This document shows positions 32,433-44,200 of a stretch of 64,000 nt of DNA, in pieces. How positions within the stretch are numbered: position 1 is the stretch's first letter; every line of letters begins with the position of its first letter. The notes under the pieces are model-generated. The model searched no databases. It worked only from the letters and a program-made list of their open reading frames with translations, and was not told the origin of the DNA. The DNA is from Xenorhabdus mauleonii. GTDB lineage: Bacteria > Pseudomonadota > Gammaproteobacteria > Enterobacterales > Enterobacteriaceae. The position numbers and the translations under genes were made by a program. The DNA lies in assembly GCF_900113945.1 (NCBI RefSeq), contig NZ_FORG01000002.1, forward strand, positions 62,001 through 126,000. The letters are read 5' to 3'.

Positions 32433-33014
32433 ATGAGCCATTTTTTTGCCCAATTATCCCGTCTGAAATTAATCAATCGTTGGCCGCTTATGCGGAATGT
32501 GCGTACGGAAAATGTTTCAGAGCACAGCTTGCAAGTCGCCTTTGTCGCGCACGCACTGGCAGTCATCAAAAACCGGAAATTCAACGGCAATGTCAATGTT
32601 GAACGAATAGCGCTGCTGGCGATGTATCACGATGCCAGTGAAGTTATCACCGGCGATTTGCCTACCCCGATTAAGTATTACAATCCGCAGATTGCTTACG
32701 AATATAAAAAAATTGAAAAAATTGCCCAGCAAAAGTTGCTGGATATGCTGCCGGCTGAGTTGCAGGATGATTTTCGCTGCATATTGGATGAGCATTGCCA
32801 TACGGAAGAGGAAACTCTCATCATTAAACAAGCTGATGCGTTGTGTGCTTATTTAAAATGTCTGGAAGAGCTTTCAGCGGGGAATGTCGAGTTTAATCAA
32901 GCCAAAACTCGGTTGGAAAAAACACTGGCTGAACGCCACAGTGCTGAAATGGATTATTTTATGGATGTCTTTGTGCCAAGTTTCAGTCTTTCCCTTGACG
33001 AAATCAGCCTGTAA
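32433..33014 (+). CDS. yfbR: 5'-deoxynucleotidase YfbR
   Basis: A 193-residue HD-domain phosphohydrolase (E. coli YfbR 199) that dephosphorylates deoxyribonucleoside 5'-monophosphates. Metal and active-site residues are in place: Arg16-Trp17, His31 (SEHSLQ), His66-Asp67 (MYHDASEV), Asp75 (TGDLPTP) and Asp135 ([11 protein letters not shown]). The start has AGGAAG nine bases upstream. It restarts the conserved core order after the island and is convergent with yfbS. Confidence 0.96.
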   Translation: MSHFFAQLSRLKLINRWPLMRNVRTENVSEHSLQVAFVAHALAVIKNRKFNGNVNVERIALLAMYHDASEVITGDLPTPIKYYNPQIAYEYKKIEKIAQQKLLDMLPAELQDDFRCILDEHCHTEEETLIIKQADALCAYLKCLEELSAGNVEFNQAKTRLEKTLAERHSAEMDYFMDVFVPSFSLSLDEISL

Positions 33015-33054
33015 CTAACGCTATAATGCCGTTTATATCCTTCTGAAATTGCAT

Positions 33055-33124
33055 TGTGCCTGTCATCTTTCAAGTTGCAGCCACTTCCGCGCAACTTGAA
33101 AGATAGGCGTTCTTGCAAGGCACA
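33055..33124. repeat. Short palindromic repeat between convergent yfbR and yfbS
   Basis: ATCTTTCAAGTTGC (33065-33078) and its exact complement (33091-33104) flank a 12-base loop, with outer partial pairing TGTGCC/GGCACA. The TTTCAAGTTGCAGC edge matches the ends of the larger elements at 38470-38603 and 17567-17700, so it may be a short derivative. Its position between two convergent stops also suits a bidirectional terminator. Confidence 0.6.
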
Positions 33125-33127
33125 GGA

Positions 33128-34972
33128 TCAGAATGGAAAAAGTATCGGAATAATCGCGACACTGATCCCCATGACAATCAACGTAAAGGGGATGCCAATT
33201 TTCAGGAAATCTGCAAATTTATATCCGCCCGGCCCCAATATTAGTGTATTGACGGGAGAGGAAACCGGTGTCATGAATGCCGCCGAAGCCGCCACGCCAA
33301 TTATCATCGCAAAAGGTAAAGGCGATACTGCCATCTGATTCGCCGCTGCAATTGCTATCGGCGCCATTAACACCGCAGTCGCCGTGTTCGAAATAAATAG
33401 CCCGATGACAGCACAAAGCACAAACAGGCATATCAGCATCACCCTTGGCCCCATATCACCCGCAATATCCATCAATCCACGGACAATTAAGTCAATGCCT
33501 CCCGTTTTCTGCAATGCCAGCGCAAAAGGCATCATGCCGACAATCAGAATAATGCTCGGCCAGTGAATGGCCCGGTAAGCACTTTCCATATCGATACAGC
33601 GGAATTTTCCCATCAGCAGGCAAGCAATTAACGCTGCAATAAAATTGGGAATTTCATTGGTCAGCATCATGGCAACCATCAGTGAGAGACAAAATAAGGC
33701 ATGCGGTGCTTGTGAGGCGGCCGGAGCGGCGCTCTCTTCCTCCACAGGCAAGTTCAGGACAATAAAATCAGGCGCTTTCGTTTTTAGTGCCCGAATCAGT
33801 TTCCAGTCACCAATAACCAGCAAGGTATCACCGAGCAGCAAGGGTTCATCGACTAATTTGCCTATCAACGCCTTACCGCCACGACGGATCCCTACAACAT
33901 TGAGGCTGTAGCGTGTACGGAACTTCATGCTGCGCAGGGATTGCCCCAACAAATCAGATTCAGGAATGACGGAGACTTCTGCCATTCCGACATCACGGGA
34001 TTGTGACGAAAAATATTCACCACGCAATACCATCGGCTCTAGCTGCTGTTCGCGGCAGAATTCCCGTAAATCGATATCACTCTCAGACATATCCACCAGT
34101 AAAACATCGTGTTCCTGCAACTCGATATCACCGGTAGCTGCCACCATCACCCGACGGAATTTACGCCAGCGTTCAATGCCAATGACATTGGCACTATAAC
34201 GGACACGCAGACCCAACTCATCCAGTGTATGACCAATCAAAGGTGAGCTTTGGCGAATGGCGAGGCGGCGCGCGCGACCAGATAATTTATAATCTCGAAT
34301 AAGATCACGAAATGTCCTCTGGTAACGTTTATCCACAGCCTGCTGGGTATTTCCGCCCAGCCAACGACGGACAATCAACATATATGCCACGCCTACCAGC
34401 AGGACAAGAACACCGATTGGTGTAATGGAGAAAAAATCAAAGCCCCGCAACCCTTCACGCACCAATTCACTGTTGACAACCATATTGGGTGGTGTCGCGA
34501 CCAATGTCATCATGCCGCTGATAAGACCGGCAAAACCCAATGGCATCATTAGCCGCCCGGGAGAAATTTCCATTCTGGCAGCCACACTCAATACAACAGG
34601 GATAAAGATAGCCACAACGCCCGTCGAGCTCATGAAAGCCCCCAATCCGGCTACCGACAGCATCAGCCAGACTAGCATTTTTGTTTCACTGCTGTCGGCG
34701 ATCCGCACCAGCCAGTCACCCATTTGATAGGCAACACCAGTTCTCACCAGCCCTTCGCCAATAACAAACAGGGCAGCAATCAATAACACATTGGGATCAC
34801 TAAAACCGACTGTGGCCTCACTCAACGTCAGGGTGCCACTCAAGACAAATGCGATGATCACCAATAAAGCCACAACATCCATTCTGACTTTATTGGTGGT
34901 GAAAAGTACAATAGCTATTAATAGCAGGGTCAATACCCACAACAATTCGCTATTCAATTCGGCTCCTATCAA
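33128..34972 (-). CDS. yfbS: SLC13-type transporter YfbS with TrkA-C domains
   Basis: A 614-residue inner-membrane carrier (E. coli YfbS 610). About five hydrophobic helices come first, then a cytoplasmic insert (roughly residues 210-395) with two TrkA-C/RCK-C-like regulatory domains ([14 protein letters not shown] and [16 protein letters not shown] mark their starts), then the remaining helices. [15 protein letters not shown] and [17 protein letters not shown] are the ion-transporter signatures. The family is predicted to move anions such as dicarboxylates or sulfate with sodium; no substrate is established for YfbS. The order with yfbR and yfbT is as in E. coli. Confidence 0.93.
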   Translation of the reverse strand: MIGAELNSELLWVLTLLLIAIVLFTTNKVRMDVVALLVIIAFVLSGTLTLSEATVGFSDPNVLLIAALFVIGEGLVRTGVAYQMGDWLVRIADSSETKMLVWLMLSVAGLGAFMSSTGVVAIFIPVVLSVAARMEISPGRLMMPLGFAGLISGMMTLVATPPNMVVNSELVREGLRGFDFFSITPIGVLVLLVGVAYMLIVRRWLGGNTQQAVDKRYQRTFRDLIRDYKLSGRARRLAIRQSSPLIGHTLDELGLRVRYSANVIGIERWRKFRRVMVAATGDIELQEHDVLLVDMSESDIDLREFCREQQLEPMVLRGEYFSSQSRDVGMAEVSVIPESDLLGQSLRSMKFRTRYSLNVVGIRRGGKALIGKLVDEPLLLGDTLLVIGDWKLIRALKTKAPDFIVLNLPVEEESAAPAASQAPHALFCLSLMVAMMLTNEIPNFIAALIACLLMGKFRCIDMESAYRAIHWPSIILIVGMMPFALALQKTGGIDLIVRGLMDIAGDMGPRVMLICLFVLCAVIGLFISNTATAVLMAPIAIAAANQMAVSPLPFAMIIGVAASAAFMTPVSSPVNTLILGPGGYKFADFLKIGIPFTLIVMGISVAIIPILFPF

Positions 34973-35046
34973 CGATACCTTTAAATGAGATGAAACGTTA
35001 ACAGGGCCAGTAAAACATTTTTCTTAAGAAAAAGACCACGTTAAGA

Positions 35047-35739
35047 TCAAGAACTTTCCTGATCTGTGACAATTCCTTGATCCATCTTGTAAATAGACAC
35101 ATAACCACCTGATTTGACGATTTCAATGTCTTCCAGATTAGTGATTGTCATGTGGATTTCTTCACGGCGTGGAATTCCGGGCAAGTCATGGACGACGACA
35201 ACCTGGCAGCCTGCATCGAGACCAGCGTGGATACCCGCAACGGCGTCTTCAAAAACGACACATTCCTCTGGCAACAATCCCAGTTTTTTAGCGCCCAGTA
35301 AGTAAGGTTCGGGATTTGGTTTACCCTTTTTCACAGATTCCGCAGTCACCCAGTGAGCAGGCTCAGGTAACTCAGCCACTTTATGGCGCGCAGAAGCCAG
35401 AGGTATTGTGCCCGATGTCACGATTGCCCAGGGAATATCCAGTGCATTCAATTTATCAATCAGGGCCAGGGCGCCGGGCAGCGCCGCAATGCCTTCCGTA
35501 TCTTCTGTTTCGATTTTTTCTATCCACTTGAAAGTACTGGCTATCTCTTCTTCACTGGCATCAGGCATAAAATGGCGCAGTGATAATATCGCTGGCGTAC
35601 CATGCACATAGCTCAAGACTTCGTCACGGCTGATGCCCATTTTATCGGCAAACTTACACCACGCTCGCTCAACCGCGGGTAATGAATCGATCAACGTGCC
35701 ATCCAAATCGAATAAAAAACCTTTACATTGCAGTACCAA
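35047..35739 (-). CDS. hxpA: HAD-family sugar phosphatase HxpA (YfbT)
   Basis: A 230-residue HAD phosphatase (E. coli YfbT/HxpA 216), which hydrolyses hexose and pentose phosphates. Motif I is FLFDLDGTLIDS (nucleophile Asp11, acid Asp13), motif II VTSGT, motif III KKGKPNPEPY and motif IV FEDAVAGI. The only upstream start with a good ribosome binding site is a TTG (AAAGGAG seven bases before 35739); no in-frame ATG precedes motif I. The C-terminus is longer than in E. coli and ends in an acidic-polar tail (KMDQGIVTDQESS). Confidence 0.9.
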   Translation of the reverse strand: MVLQCKGFLFDLDGTLIDSLPAVERAWCKFADKMGISRDEVLSYVHGTPAILSLRHFMPDASEEEIASTFKWIEKIETEDTEGIAALPGALALIDKLNALDIPWAIVTSGTIPLASARHKVAELPEPAHWVTAESVKKGKPNPEPYLLGAKKLGLLPEECVVFEDAVAGIHAGLDAGCQVVVVHDLPGIPRREEIHMTITNLEDIEIVKSGGYVSIYKMDQGIVTDQESS

Positions 35740-35827
35740 ACCCGGCTCCTTTAAACGCAGCTATTCGTTTATAAAATTGTTTATTTATAAGAACGGATTA
35801 TTTATAAACATGAGTAATTTATAAACA

Positions 35828-36322
35828 CTATGCGTTAATAATCTGACCAATTTCAACGGCACTCAGATGGTATTGGCGAGGGCAAGAAAACCAAAGCGCC
35901 AACATGCGCTGATACTTATTCCACATCGGCGTCTGGGAATTAAAACCATGACTGCCGGAGTCAAAATGCGTATAGCGCCCTTCCGTATTCACCATGAAAC
36001 GCACATAAGCAAGATAATGGGGCTCTGTCGCCGCATCAAAACCTAAGAATGAGATACGACGTTCATCCAGATCTTGCCGCTCTTTAAGATTAGTCAATGA
36101 AACATGCAGTGCATGATACATTTCCATAATATTAATGATAGTACGACAAGTCTCTTCAGATAACTCACCAAAATCGCGATCTAACTCACGTAATTGTAAT
36201 CCAAAACCCCGCTCAATAATGGTTTGGTAACGGCGATACCGTTCAGCCTGTTCAGGCTCCAGCATAGACATCAATTTGTATTGATTGGAGAGGATTAAAC
36301 GTTGTGCATGGGTCATTTCCAT
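35828..36322 (-). CDS. yfbU: UPF0304 protein YfbU
   Basis: A 164-residue cytosolic protein, the same length as E. coli YfbU. The signature blocks [37 protein letters not shown] and [18 protein letters not shown] are conserved. Its biochemical function is unknown, although overproduction is linked to cell death in E. coli. The frame opens 18 codons upstream, but the ATG at 36322 has AAGGAG eight bases before it and matches E. coli. Confidence 0.95.
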   Translation of the reverse strand: MEMTHAQRLILSNQYKLMSMLEPEQAERYRRYQTIIERGFGLQLRELDRDFGELSEETCRTIINIMEMYHALHVSLTNLKERQDLDERRISFLGFDAATEPHYLAYVRFMVNTEGRYTHFDSGSHGFNSQTPMWNKYQRMLALWFSCPRQYHLSAVEIGQIINA

Positions 36323-36470
36323 TGTGGAACTCCTTAAAGAAGGAAACTGTCTTGACCGCATCATCGCACTACTCATTTTTTATGAGTAGTGTAAAACAAC
36401 CATTTATTGATCTGAACGGGGTTTATGGGTTAATTGATTCAGCCACCGCCGGAATCAGGCCTCCAGCGGT

Positions 36471-36926
36471 TCAAATGTCATCAAGGAAAGAGTTGTCCAA
36501 TTGCTTGAATGCACGTTTAAGCAATTCAGCCAGCGAGAAATAAGTGGGGGCGTTTTCCACGGGAGCCATCGCAATCCCTGCTTCCGTAAATTTCTCCCGG
36601 ATTTCATAAAACCATTTCAATAAGCTTTCCGGCAATGGCGTTGCCGCACGCTTTCCCAGCCACCATAACCCTTGCAAAGGCATGCTACAGGCAAACAGCG
36701 CTGTTGCGACTGATGGCCCCAATTGACCACCTAATGCAATTTGCCAAGTTAAAGTAAAAATTGCCAGTGGCGGCATAAAACGAATACCAAAGCGAGTCGC
36801 CTTAATGACACGATTCTCAGGAAAAACAGGCCCGAGCTGCTTCTCCAGCGGCCACGTTTTCAAATATTGCTGACCTAACTGCATTCGCTTGAACCAACCT
36901 TGGCTGACAGGTGGTGTCGTATTCAT
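36471..36926 (-). CDS. yfbV: UPF0208 membrane protein YfbV
   Basis: A 151-residue protein (E. coli 151) with two central membrane helices ([18 protein letters not shown] and [19 protein letters not shown]). The C-terminus [13 protein letters not shown] matches E. coli. In E. coli it affects the insulation of the Ter macrodomain by an unclear mechanism. Two adjacent ATGs (36929, 36926) follow GAGG; the second gives the E. coli length. Confidence 0.93.
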   Translation of the reverse strand: MNTTPPVSQGWFKRMQLGQQYLKTWPLEKQLGPVFPENRVIKATRFGIRFMPPLAIFTLTWQIALGGQLGPSVATALFACSMPLQGLWWLGKRAATPLPESLLKWFYEIREKFTEAGIAMAPVENAPTYFSLAELLKRAFKQLDNSFLDDI

Positions 36927-37191
36927 CATGACCTCAATCAATTAAAGGTATAGTTTTTAAAAAATACCTACAAAAGATAAAATCTTTTTTGTAGTATTAA
37001 TAGCATTAAGTATATTTTGTCTTTATTGCTAGCAAACTGTATCCTACACAGACTTTTATATTGTTGCAGTAACAAAACAGGAATTTTGGCCTTTTTCGCA
37101 ACAATTGGATTCAGATTGTTAACAAATTACTTTAGTTTTTTAACATTTGTCTTATTTAAGATTAGATCACAACAAGGTAATAGGTATTTAC

Positions 37192-38394
37192 ATGTCAAGT
37201 AAGCTGGTACTGGTTCTTAATTGCGGTAGCTCCTCTCTGAAATTCGCCATCATCGATCCTGCTAATGGTGAAGAATATCTTTCCGGCTTGGCAGAATGCT
37301 TTAACCTGCCAGAAGCCCGCCTTAAATGGAAAATGGATGGAGCAAAAAACGAAGCTGCTTTAGGTGCCGGCGCAGCGCACAGCGAAGCTCTGAACTTCAT
37401 TGTTAATACTATTTTGGCTGAAAAGCCAGAACTTTCTGCACAAATTTCAGCCATCGGTCACCGTATCGTTCATGGTGGTGAGAAATTTACTTCCTCTGTG
37501 ATTATCACTGATGAAGTTATCGAAGGCATTGAAGCGGCTATCCCATTCGCACCACTGCACAACCCAGCTCACCTGATCGGTATCGCTGAAGCGAAAAAAG
37601 CATTCCCTCATTTGGTTGAGAAAAACATCGCAGTATTTGACACCGCATTCCACCAGACAATGCCAGAAGAAGCCTACCTGTACGCACTGCCATACAGCCT
37701 GTATAAAGAGCATGGCATCCGTCGTTACGGCGCACACGGCACCAGCCACTTCTACGTTTCCCGCGAAGCAGCCAAAGTGCTGAACAAGCCAGTTGAAGAG
37801 CTGAATGTCATTACTTGCCATCTGGGCAACGGTGGTTCTGTTTCTGCGATTGTTAACGGCAAATGTGTTGATACTTCCATGGGTCTGACTCCGCTGGAAG
37901 GTCTGGTCATGGGTACCCGCAGTGGTGACATCGATCCAGCCATCATTTTCCACCTGCATGATGCAATGGGCATGACAGTTGCTCAGATCAATACCCTGCT
38001 GACCAAAGAGTCTGGCTTCCAAGGTCTGACTGAAGTGACCAGCGACTGCCGTTACGTAGAAGATAACTACGAAACTAAAGCGGATGCCAAGCGTGCAATG
38101 GACGTTTACTGCCACCGTCTGGCTAAATACATCGGCGCATACAGCGCACTGATGGAAGGTCGTCTGGATGCAGTTATCTTTACTGGCGGCATCGGTGAAA
38201 ACTCCGCACTGGTTCGTGAACTGGTCATGAAGAAAATTGCTCTGCTGGGCTTCGAATTTGACAATGAGCGCAACCTGGCTGCCCGTTTCGGCAAATCAGG
38301 CCTTATCACGACTGACAACAGCCGTCCTGCTCTGGTTATCCCAACCAACGAAGAACTGGTTATCGCTCAGGATTCCGCACGCCTGACAGCATAA
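37192..38394 (+). CDS. ackA: Acetate kinase
   Basis: A 400-residue enzyme, the same length as E. coli AckA, interconverting acetyl phosphate and ADP with acetate and ATP. It begins [20 protein letters not shown] (phosphate-1 motif), and has [18 protein letters not shown], and [14 protein letters not shown] (adenosine motif). An in-frame start 15 codons upstream (37147) is rejected because the ATG at 37192 reproduces the E. coli N-terminus and follows AAGG. Paired with pta downstream, it sets the acetyl phosphate level. Confidence 0.97.
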   Translation: MSSKLVLVLNCGSSSLKFAIIDPANGEEYLSGLAECFNLPEARLKWKMDGAKNEAALGAGAAHSEALNFIVNTILAEKPELSAQISAIGHRIVHGGEKFTSSVIITDEVIEGIEAAIPFAPLHNPAHLIGIAEAKKAFPHLVEKNIAVFDTAFHQTMPEEAYLYALPYSLYKEHGIRRYGAHGTSHFYVSREAAKVLNKPVEELNVITCHLGNGGSVSAIVNGKCVDTSMGLTPLEGLVMGTRSGDIDPAIIFHLHDAMGMTVAQINTLLTKESGFQGLTEVTSDCRYVEDNYETKADAKRAMDVYCHRLAKYIGAYSALMEGRLDAVIFTGGIGENSALVRELVMKKIALLGFEFDNERNLAARFGKSGLITTDNSRPALVIPTNEELVIAQDSARLTA

Positions 38395-38411
38395 GCAGCA
38401 TGATTTTTACA

Positions 38412-38436
38412 GAACCGCCAGCGATGCTGGCGGTTC
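38412..38436 (+). terminator. Hairpin between ackA and pta
   Basis: GAACCGCCAGC, loop GAT, and the exact complement (11-base stem) start 18 bases after the ackA stop. It is followed by GCTATTCATG rather than a T-run, so it is more likely an attenuator or RNA-stabilising hairpin than a full terminator. Confidence 0.55.
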
Positions 38437-38469
38437 GCTATTCATGAATGCACTATTTATATATCGATT

Positions 38470-38603
38470 GCTATATACCGATTGAATTTCAACATGCAGC
38501 GCGACGGCAAGGGAGCTAATCCCCAGGAACATCGCTAACACTATGTGGCCGGGGTGAACGAGTGAAGCCAACAATGCTGCAACTTGAAAGGCAACAGGTA
38601 TAT
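38470..38603 (-). repeat. MITE-like palindromic repeat, copy B, between ackA and pta
   Basis: On the minus strand this matches copy A at 17567-17700 over about 115 bases with scattered mismatches. Imperfect inverted ends are TTTCAACATGCAGC (about 38487-38500) and GCTGCAACTTGAAA (about 38576-38589). It has no open frame of note. It lengthens the ackA-pta gap to 324 bases. Confidence 0.7.
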
Positions 38604-38718
38604 TCCTTGATAAATATTGCGTTGGCTCATGGTTCAAACTTCGACTATTCATATAGCATTGAACCAACCACATTGAGTCATATTTATTGACTAACGAGCA
38701 ACCGTCAAAGAGGTTTCC

Positions 38719-40863
38719 GTGTCCCGTACAATTATGCTTATCCCCACTGGTACCAGCGTTGGCTTGACCAGTGTCAGTTTGGGTGTCATCCGCTCCATGG
38801 AGCAAAAAGGTGTTCGCCTGAGCGTTTTCAAACCTATCGCACAACCACGTCGCACTGGTTCTCAGGATCAAACCACTTCCATTATCCGTTCACACTCCAG
38901 CATGCCTGCTGCTGAACCTATGGATATGGCTCACGTGGAATCCCTTCTGACCACCAACAAAAAAGATGTGTTGATGGAAGAAATCGTGGCGCGTTACCAC
39001 GAAAACACCACAGATGCCGAAGTTGTTTTGATTGAAGGTCTGGTTCCGACCCGCAAACATCCGTTTGCCCAGTCCCTGAACTATGAAATCGCCAAAACCC
39101 TGAACGCTGAAATCGTATTTGTTACTGCGCTGGGTACTGATTCCCCAGAGCAGCTTAAAGAGCGCATTGAACTGAGTCGTGCTGAATACGGCGGTGTCAA
39201 AAACACAAATATCATCGGTGTCATTGTCAACAAACTGAATGCACCTGTTGATGAGCAAGGCCGCACCCGCCCTGATTTGTCAGAAATTTTCGACGAATCC
39301 ACGAAAGCAACCATTGCTCACATTGATCCAACAACCGTCTTCAAAAACAGTCCGCTGCCAATTCTCGGCTGCATTCCGTGGAGTTTTGACCTGATCGCGA
39401 CCCGCGCAATCGATATGGCAAAACACCTGAAAGCGGAAGTCATCAATGAAGGCGCCATTAATAGCCGTCGCATCAAGTCCGTGACTTTCTGTGCACGCAG
39501 CATTCCTAACATGCTGGAATACTTCCGTCCGGGTTCCCTGCTGGTCACTTCAGCGGATCGTCCTGATGTCCTGATTACTGCATGTCTGGCAGCCATGAAT
39601 GGCGTAGAAATTGGTGCGGTACTGCTGACCGGCGGTTATGCCATCGACGATTCCATCCGTGAATTGTGCGAACGTGCATTCAACACTGGACTGCCAGTCT
39701 TTACTGTGAACACCAACACATGGCAGACATCTCTGAACCTGCAAAGCTTCAGTCTGGAAGTTCCGGCCGATGATCATGAGCGTATCGAAAAAGTTCAGAA
39801 CTACGTTGCACACCACATCAGCAGCGAGTGGATCGATTCTCTGGCAGCAACGTCAGAACGTCCGAACCGTCTGTCTCCGCCAGCATTCCGCTATCAGTTG
39901 ACCGAACTGGCCCGTCAGGCTGGCAAGCGTATTGTTCTGCCGGAAGGTGACGAACCACGTACCGTAAAAGCAGCGTCTATCTGTGCTGAGCGTGGCATTG
40001 CCGAATGTATCCTGCTGGGTGATCCAGAAGAAATCCGCCGTGTAGCAGCAGCTCAGGGCGTTGAATTGGGTGCCGGCATTGAAATCGTTAACCCGGCGGC
40101 AGTTCGTGAACGTTATGTTCCGCGCCTGGTTGAACTGCGCAAAAACAAAGGCATGACCGAAGTGGTTGCTCGCGAACAATTGGAAGACAATGTTGTTCTG
40201 GGTACGATGATGCTGGAGCAAAACGAGGTTGATGGTCTGGTTTCTGGTGCCGTGCACACGACCGCCAACACCATTCGTCCACCATTGCAGTTGATTAAGA
40301 CCGCGCCAAACAGCTCACTGGTTTCTTCTGTCTTCTTCATGTTGCTGCCAGAACAAGTCTTGGTTTACGGTGACTGTGCAATCAACCCAGATCCAACCGC
40401 AGAACAACTGTCTGAAATCGCGATCCAGTCAGCGGATTCTGCAAAAGCATTTGGTATCGAGCCGCGCGTTGCGATGATCTCCTACTCTACCGGTAACTCA
40501 GGTGCAGGTAGCGATGTTGAGAAAGTCCGTGAAGCAACTCGTCTGGCACAGGAAAAACGCCCAGATCTGATCATCGACGGCCCATTGCAGTACGATGCGG
40601 CTATCATGGCAGACGTAGCGAAATCCAAGGCGCCAAACTCCCCTGTTGCTGGTCAGGCGACCGTGTTTATCTTCCCAGATTTGAACACCGGTAACACCAC
40701 TTACAAAGCGGTACAGCGTTCTGCGGATCTGGTTTCTATCGGGCCAATGCTGCAAGGTATGCGCAAACCGGTTAATGACCTGTCCCGTGGCGCACTGGTT
40801 GACGATATCGTTTACACCGTTGCACTGACTGCCATTCAGTCAACCCAGCAAGAAAACGCATAA
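38719..40863 (+). CDS. pta: Phosphate acetyltransferase
   Basis: A 714-residue enzyme identical in length to E. coli Pta, converting acetyl-CoA and phosphate to acetyl phosphate and CoA. The N-terminal half is the regulatory P-loop-like domain ([19 protein letters not shown]) with a DRTGG-like middle. The catalytic domain starts near residue 390 ([18 protein letters not shown]), with [20 protein letters not shown] and [17 protein letters not shown]. The start is GTG (SRTIML, aligned with E. coli SRIIML), with AAAGAGG six bases upstream. Confidence 0.97.
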   Translation: MSRTIMLIPTGTSVGLTSVSLGVIRSMEQKGVRLSVFKPIAQPRRTGSQDQTTSIIRSHSSMPAAEPMDMAHVESLLTTNKKDVLMEEIVARYHENTTDAEVVLIEGLVPTRKHPFAQSLNYEIAKTLNAEIVFVTALGTDSPEQLKERIELSRAEYGGVKNTNIIGVIVNKLNAPVDEQGRTRPDLSEIFDESTKATIAHIDPTTVFKNSPLPILGCIPWSFDLIATRAIDMAKHLKAEVINEGAINSRRIKSVTFCARSIPNMLEYFRPGSLLVTSADRPDVLITACLAAMNGVEIGAVLLTGGYAIDDSIRELCERAFNTGLPVFTVNTNTWQTSLNLQSFSLEVPADDHERIEKVQNYVAHHISSEWIDSLAATSERPNRLSPPAFRYQLTELARQAGKRIVLPEGDEPRTVKAASICAERGIAECILLGDPEEIRRVAAAQGVELGAGIEIVNPAAVRERYVPRLVELRKNKGMTEVVAREQLEDNVVLGTMMLEQNEVDGLVSGAVHTTANTIRPPLQLIKTAPNSSLVSSVFFMLLPEQVLVYGDCAINPDPTAEQLSEIAIQSADSAKAFGIEPRVAMISYSTGNSGAGSDVEKVREATRLAQEKRPDLIIDGPLQYDAAIMADVAKSKAPNSPVAGQATVFIFPDLNTGNTTYKAVQRSADLVSIGPMLQGMRKPVNDLSRGALVDDIVYTVALTAIQSTQQENA

Positions 40864-40894
40864 TTTTCTAGCAAAGCAATTTTTTTAATTGCGC

Positions 40895-40934
40895 AAAATA
40901 GCCCCATGATTTTATCTCATGGGGCTATTTTTTT
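40895..40934 (+). terminator. Rho-independent terminator of pta
   Basis: AAATAGCCCCATGA and TCATGGGGCTATTT form a 14-base stem around a seven-base loop, ending in a run of T. It starts 32 bases after the pta stop and separates the core genes from the NRPS region. Confidence 0.9.
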
Positions 40935-41280
40935 ATCTGTGCCCAATTCATCACCCACCGCCACCAACTCAAATAACCATTCACAGTAGAGTGCTGTTTA
41001 ATACTTTTCTTTTGCAATCAAATTAATGCCTCTATTTCCCATAATGCCTGCGTTTATATCATTTCCTTTTCAAAAAAATAACATATCGACAAAAAAACGA
41101 AAATAGATTAATTTCGAAAGCAAATATCGCATTATTCTTATTTGTTAGATAAAAATTCTTAATGTTACTAAATCAAAGCACTTTTTAACTTAACAACGGT
41201 TATCCAAAAATCGATAACTCTCTTCTTCCGAAGCCAATGAATCTAAATGGTTTGAAGACTGCAGCACAAAGGAAATGAGA
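40935..41280 (+). promoter_or_regulatory. NRPS 1 upstream region
   Basis: About 345 AT-rich bases between the pta terminator and NRPS 1. No reading frame resembles the missing front half of the NRPS 1 condensation domain: the NRPS frame is closed by a TAA near 41212. The ribosome binding site AAAGGA (41268-41273) lies seven bases before the ATG at 41281. The NRPS promoter must lie here. Confidence 0.5.
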
Positions 41281-44200
41281 ATGTCACACCACAGCAATCA
41301 CTATTCAAACGACCTGCAATTTTGGAAAAAACGCTATGAAATTCTGCCACCACCTTTGCTTCAACCTGCCAGCCCCAATCAATCAAACACTCACAACCAA
41401 TCCCAATCCGTCGTCTGGCAAATAGACAAAGCACTTTTTCAGCGCATTGAAGGCACCATAGCCCAGCAAAAAATTTCCATTTTGAATTTCATCCATGCTG
41501 TTCTGGTTAGTTATTGTGCACGTACAACAGATGCCGACGAAATTGTCATTGCCCTCCCTGTTCATGACCATAAGCATGTTGAGCAACAAAATTCGCAGGA
41601 AAGTTTTTCAGATATTATTCCAATTGGTGTGACAATCTCATCTGAAGACACATTTTTTGACGTTTTACGTCAAACCACGGCCGAAGTTCGTCGTTGTTAT
41701 GAACATCAATATGTGCCCCTTGCGGAGATTAACCGACAAACACAAGTCCAGCAAAAAACAGGGCGCAACCACTTATTTGATATTGCCATCTTTGACACAG
41801 AACCGTCATCCGAACCGTTTGAAACCCCATATCCTCTTTCCATTATCATCCGGCACCAAACAGCAGGCATTTTATGCTCTCCTGAACATGACATTTCTCC
41901 TCTTGCTCTGGAGTTTTGCTTCTCTACTGACTATTTCAGCACCACAAAAATCAGCGCCCTCCAAGCCCGTCTGGCTGTCTTGATGGAAGGCATCACCATT
42001 GCCCCAGACATTCCGATAGCCCGTTTACCTCTCTTGCCGGAAGCAGAACGCCAGAAAATATTGGAGGATTTCAACAATACCCACGTCTCTCTGCCCAAAA
42101 ATGCCTTGATTCATCAGATGTTCGAAGAACAGGTTCAACGTGATCCCAATGCCATTGCGTTATTCTTTGAAGATCAATCCATGAGCTATAACGAGCTAAA
42201 CCAGAGAGCCAACCGGCTGGCGCATTACCTGATTGCTCAGGGTGTACGGCCGGATCATCGGGTCGCAATCTGTGTCGAGCGCAGTCTGGAAATGGTGGTG
42301 GGCCTGCTTGCTATTCTCAAGGCGGGCGGTGCCTACGTACCCCTTGATCCAACCTATCCGGCTGAGCGTCTGGCATATATTCTCAATGATGCCTTACCCG
42401 TTGCCTTGCTCACACAATCAACGCTGCTCAGCACATTGAGCTGCGATTGCCCTACCCTGTTATTGGATTCACCTGAATTAACGCTGGAAACACAGCCCAT
42501 TCACAATCCTGATATTCAGATATTGGGGCTGGCATCGCATCATCTCGCCTATGTCATCTACACATCAGGCTCTACAGGATTACCTAAAGGTGTAGAGATG
42601 TCTCTGGCCGCATTGTCCAATTTGCTGCAATGGCATCGCCAAGACACTTCACACTTCTCCGGAGGCGGAAAAACACTTCAATTTGCGGCATTAGGCTTTG
42701 ACGTCGCCTTTCAAGAGATATTCACCACTCTTTGTGAAGGTGGAAGTTTAATTCTGATTAATGAAGAAATACGCCGCGATCCTCAGCAACTTCTTCATTT
42801 AATTCAGCAAAAAAAGATTAACAGAATTTTTCTTCCCTACATTGCCTTACAAAACATTGCTGAAGCTGCCAGTTACATTGAAGGTGAGTTTTCTTGTTTA
42901 TCTCACATCATTACTGCTGGCGAGCAATTGCGCATTACGCCTGCCATCCGGCAATTTATACAGCGTTGCGGCACATGCCAATTGCACAACCACTACGGGC
43001 CAACTGAGAGCCATGTAGTCACGTCTTATACGTTAGCCGGAAGTGTTGAACAATGGCCTTCCTTGCCCCCGATCGGCCACCCTATCGCCAATACGCAAAT
43101 TTATATTCTGGATACTCAAGGCCAGCCCGTTCCTCTGGGGATAGCAGGTGAAATCTATATTGCAGGAGCCAGTATTGCCCGTGGTTATTTGAATCGCCCT
43201 GATTTGACAGCAGAACGTTTTCTTCACAATCCGTTCAGTGCACAACCCGATGCCCGCATGTACAAAACCGGCGATTTAGGGCGCTGGCTGCCCGATGGCA
43301 ATATTGAATATCTCGGCCGTAATGATTTTCAGGTCAAAATACGCGGTTTTCGCATTGAATTGGGCGAAATAGAAGCCAGATTAATACAATGCCAGGGGGT
43401 TCATGAAGCTGTCGTATTGGTTCATGAAAACGAAAAAAATCACCAAAAGCGCCTAATCGCCTACCTTCTTCCTCAGGCAAATGTGAAATTAGTCCCGTCA
43501 GAATTACGCCAACAGCTCTCTCAGCATCTTGCTGACTATATGCTGCCCAGTGCTTTTGTGAGCCTTGATGCTTTTCCCCTGACACCGAGTGGCAAGCTCG
43601 ATCGCCGATCGTTGCCCGATCCCGATCAATCCGCCTTTGTGATATCCGATTACATCCCGCCAAGAGGGAAAATCGAAACTATCTTGTCCCAAATATGGCA
43701 AACCCTGCTCGGAATAGAACAAGTGGGGCGTAACGATCACTTTTTTGAGTTGGGCGGACACTCTTTAATGGTAGTCAGCCTGATTAAACAACTACATATT
43801 CACGGCCTTCACCTTAGCCCCCATACTGTGTTTGCGACACCGATACTGGCTGAAATGGCGAGCGCAATATTGGCTGCACAAGAGACGACCAGCACATTCC
43901 TTGTTCCTCCCAATGGCATCCCCGATAACTGTACTGCCATTACGCCGGAGATGCTGCCTTTGGTCTCCCTGACACAAGATGAAATAGATTCCCTTGCTGC
44001 GACAATTCAGGGTGGCGCTGCGAATATTCAAGATATCTATCCACTGGCGCCATTACAGGAAGGCATTCTTTTCCATTCCCTGCTGCAAACCCAAGGCGAT
44101 ATCTATATCGTGCTTAACTTGCTTGCGTTTGACACCAGAGACTATCTCGACGCTTTTCTGGCAGCCTTGCAACAGGTCATTGACCGCCACGATGTTCTGC

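Noticed and set aside
35047-35739. TTG start of hxpA as evidence for an unusual or truncated gene
   Set aside because: The TTG has a strong, well-spaced ribosome binding site and gives the expected N-terminus, so it is an ordinary alternative start.
41275-41277. Upstream ATG as the start of NRPS 1
   Set aside because: It lies one base after the ribosome binding site; the ATG at 41281 has correct spacing.
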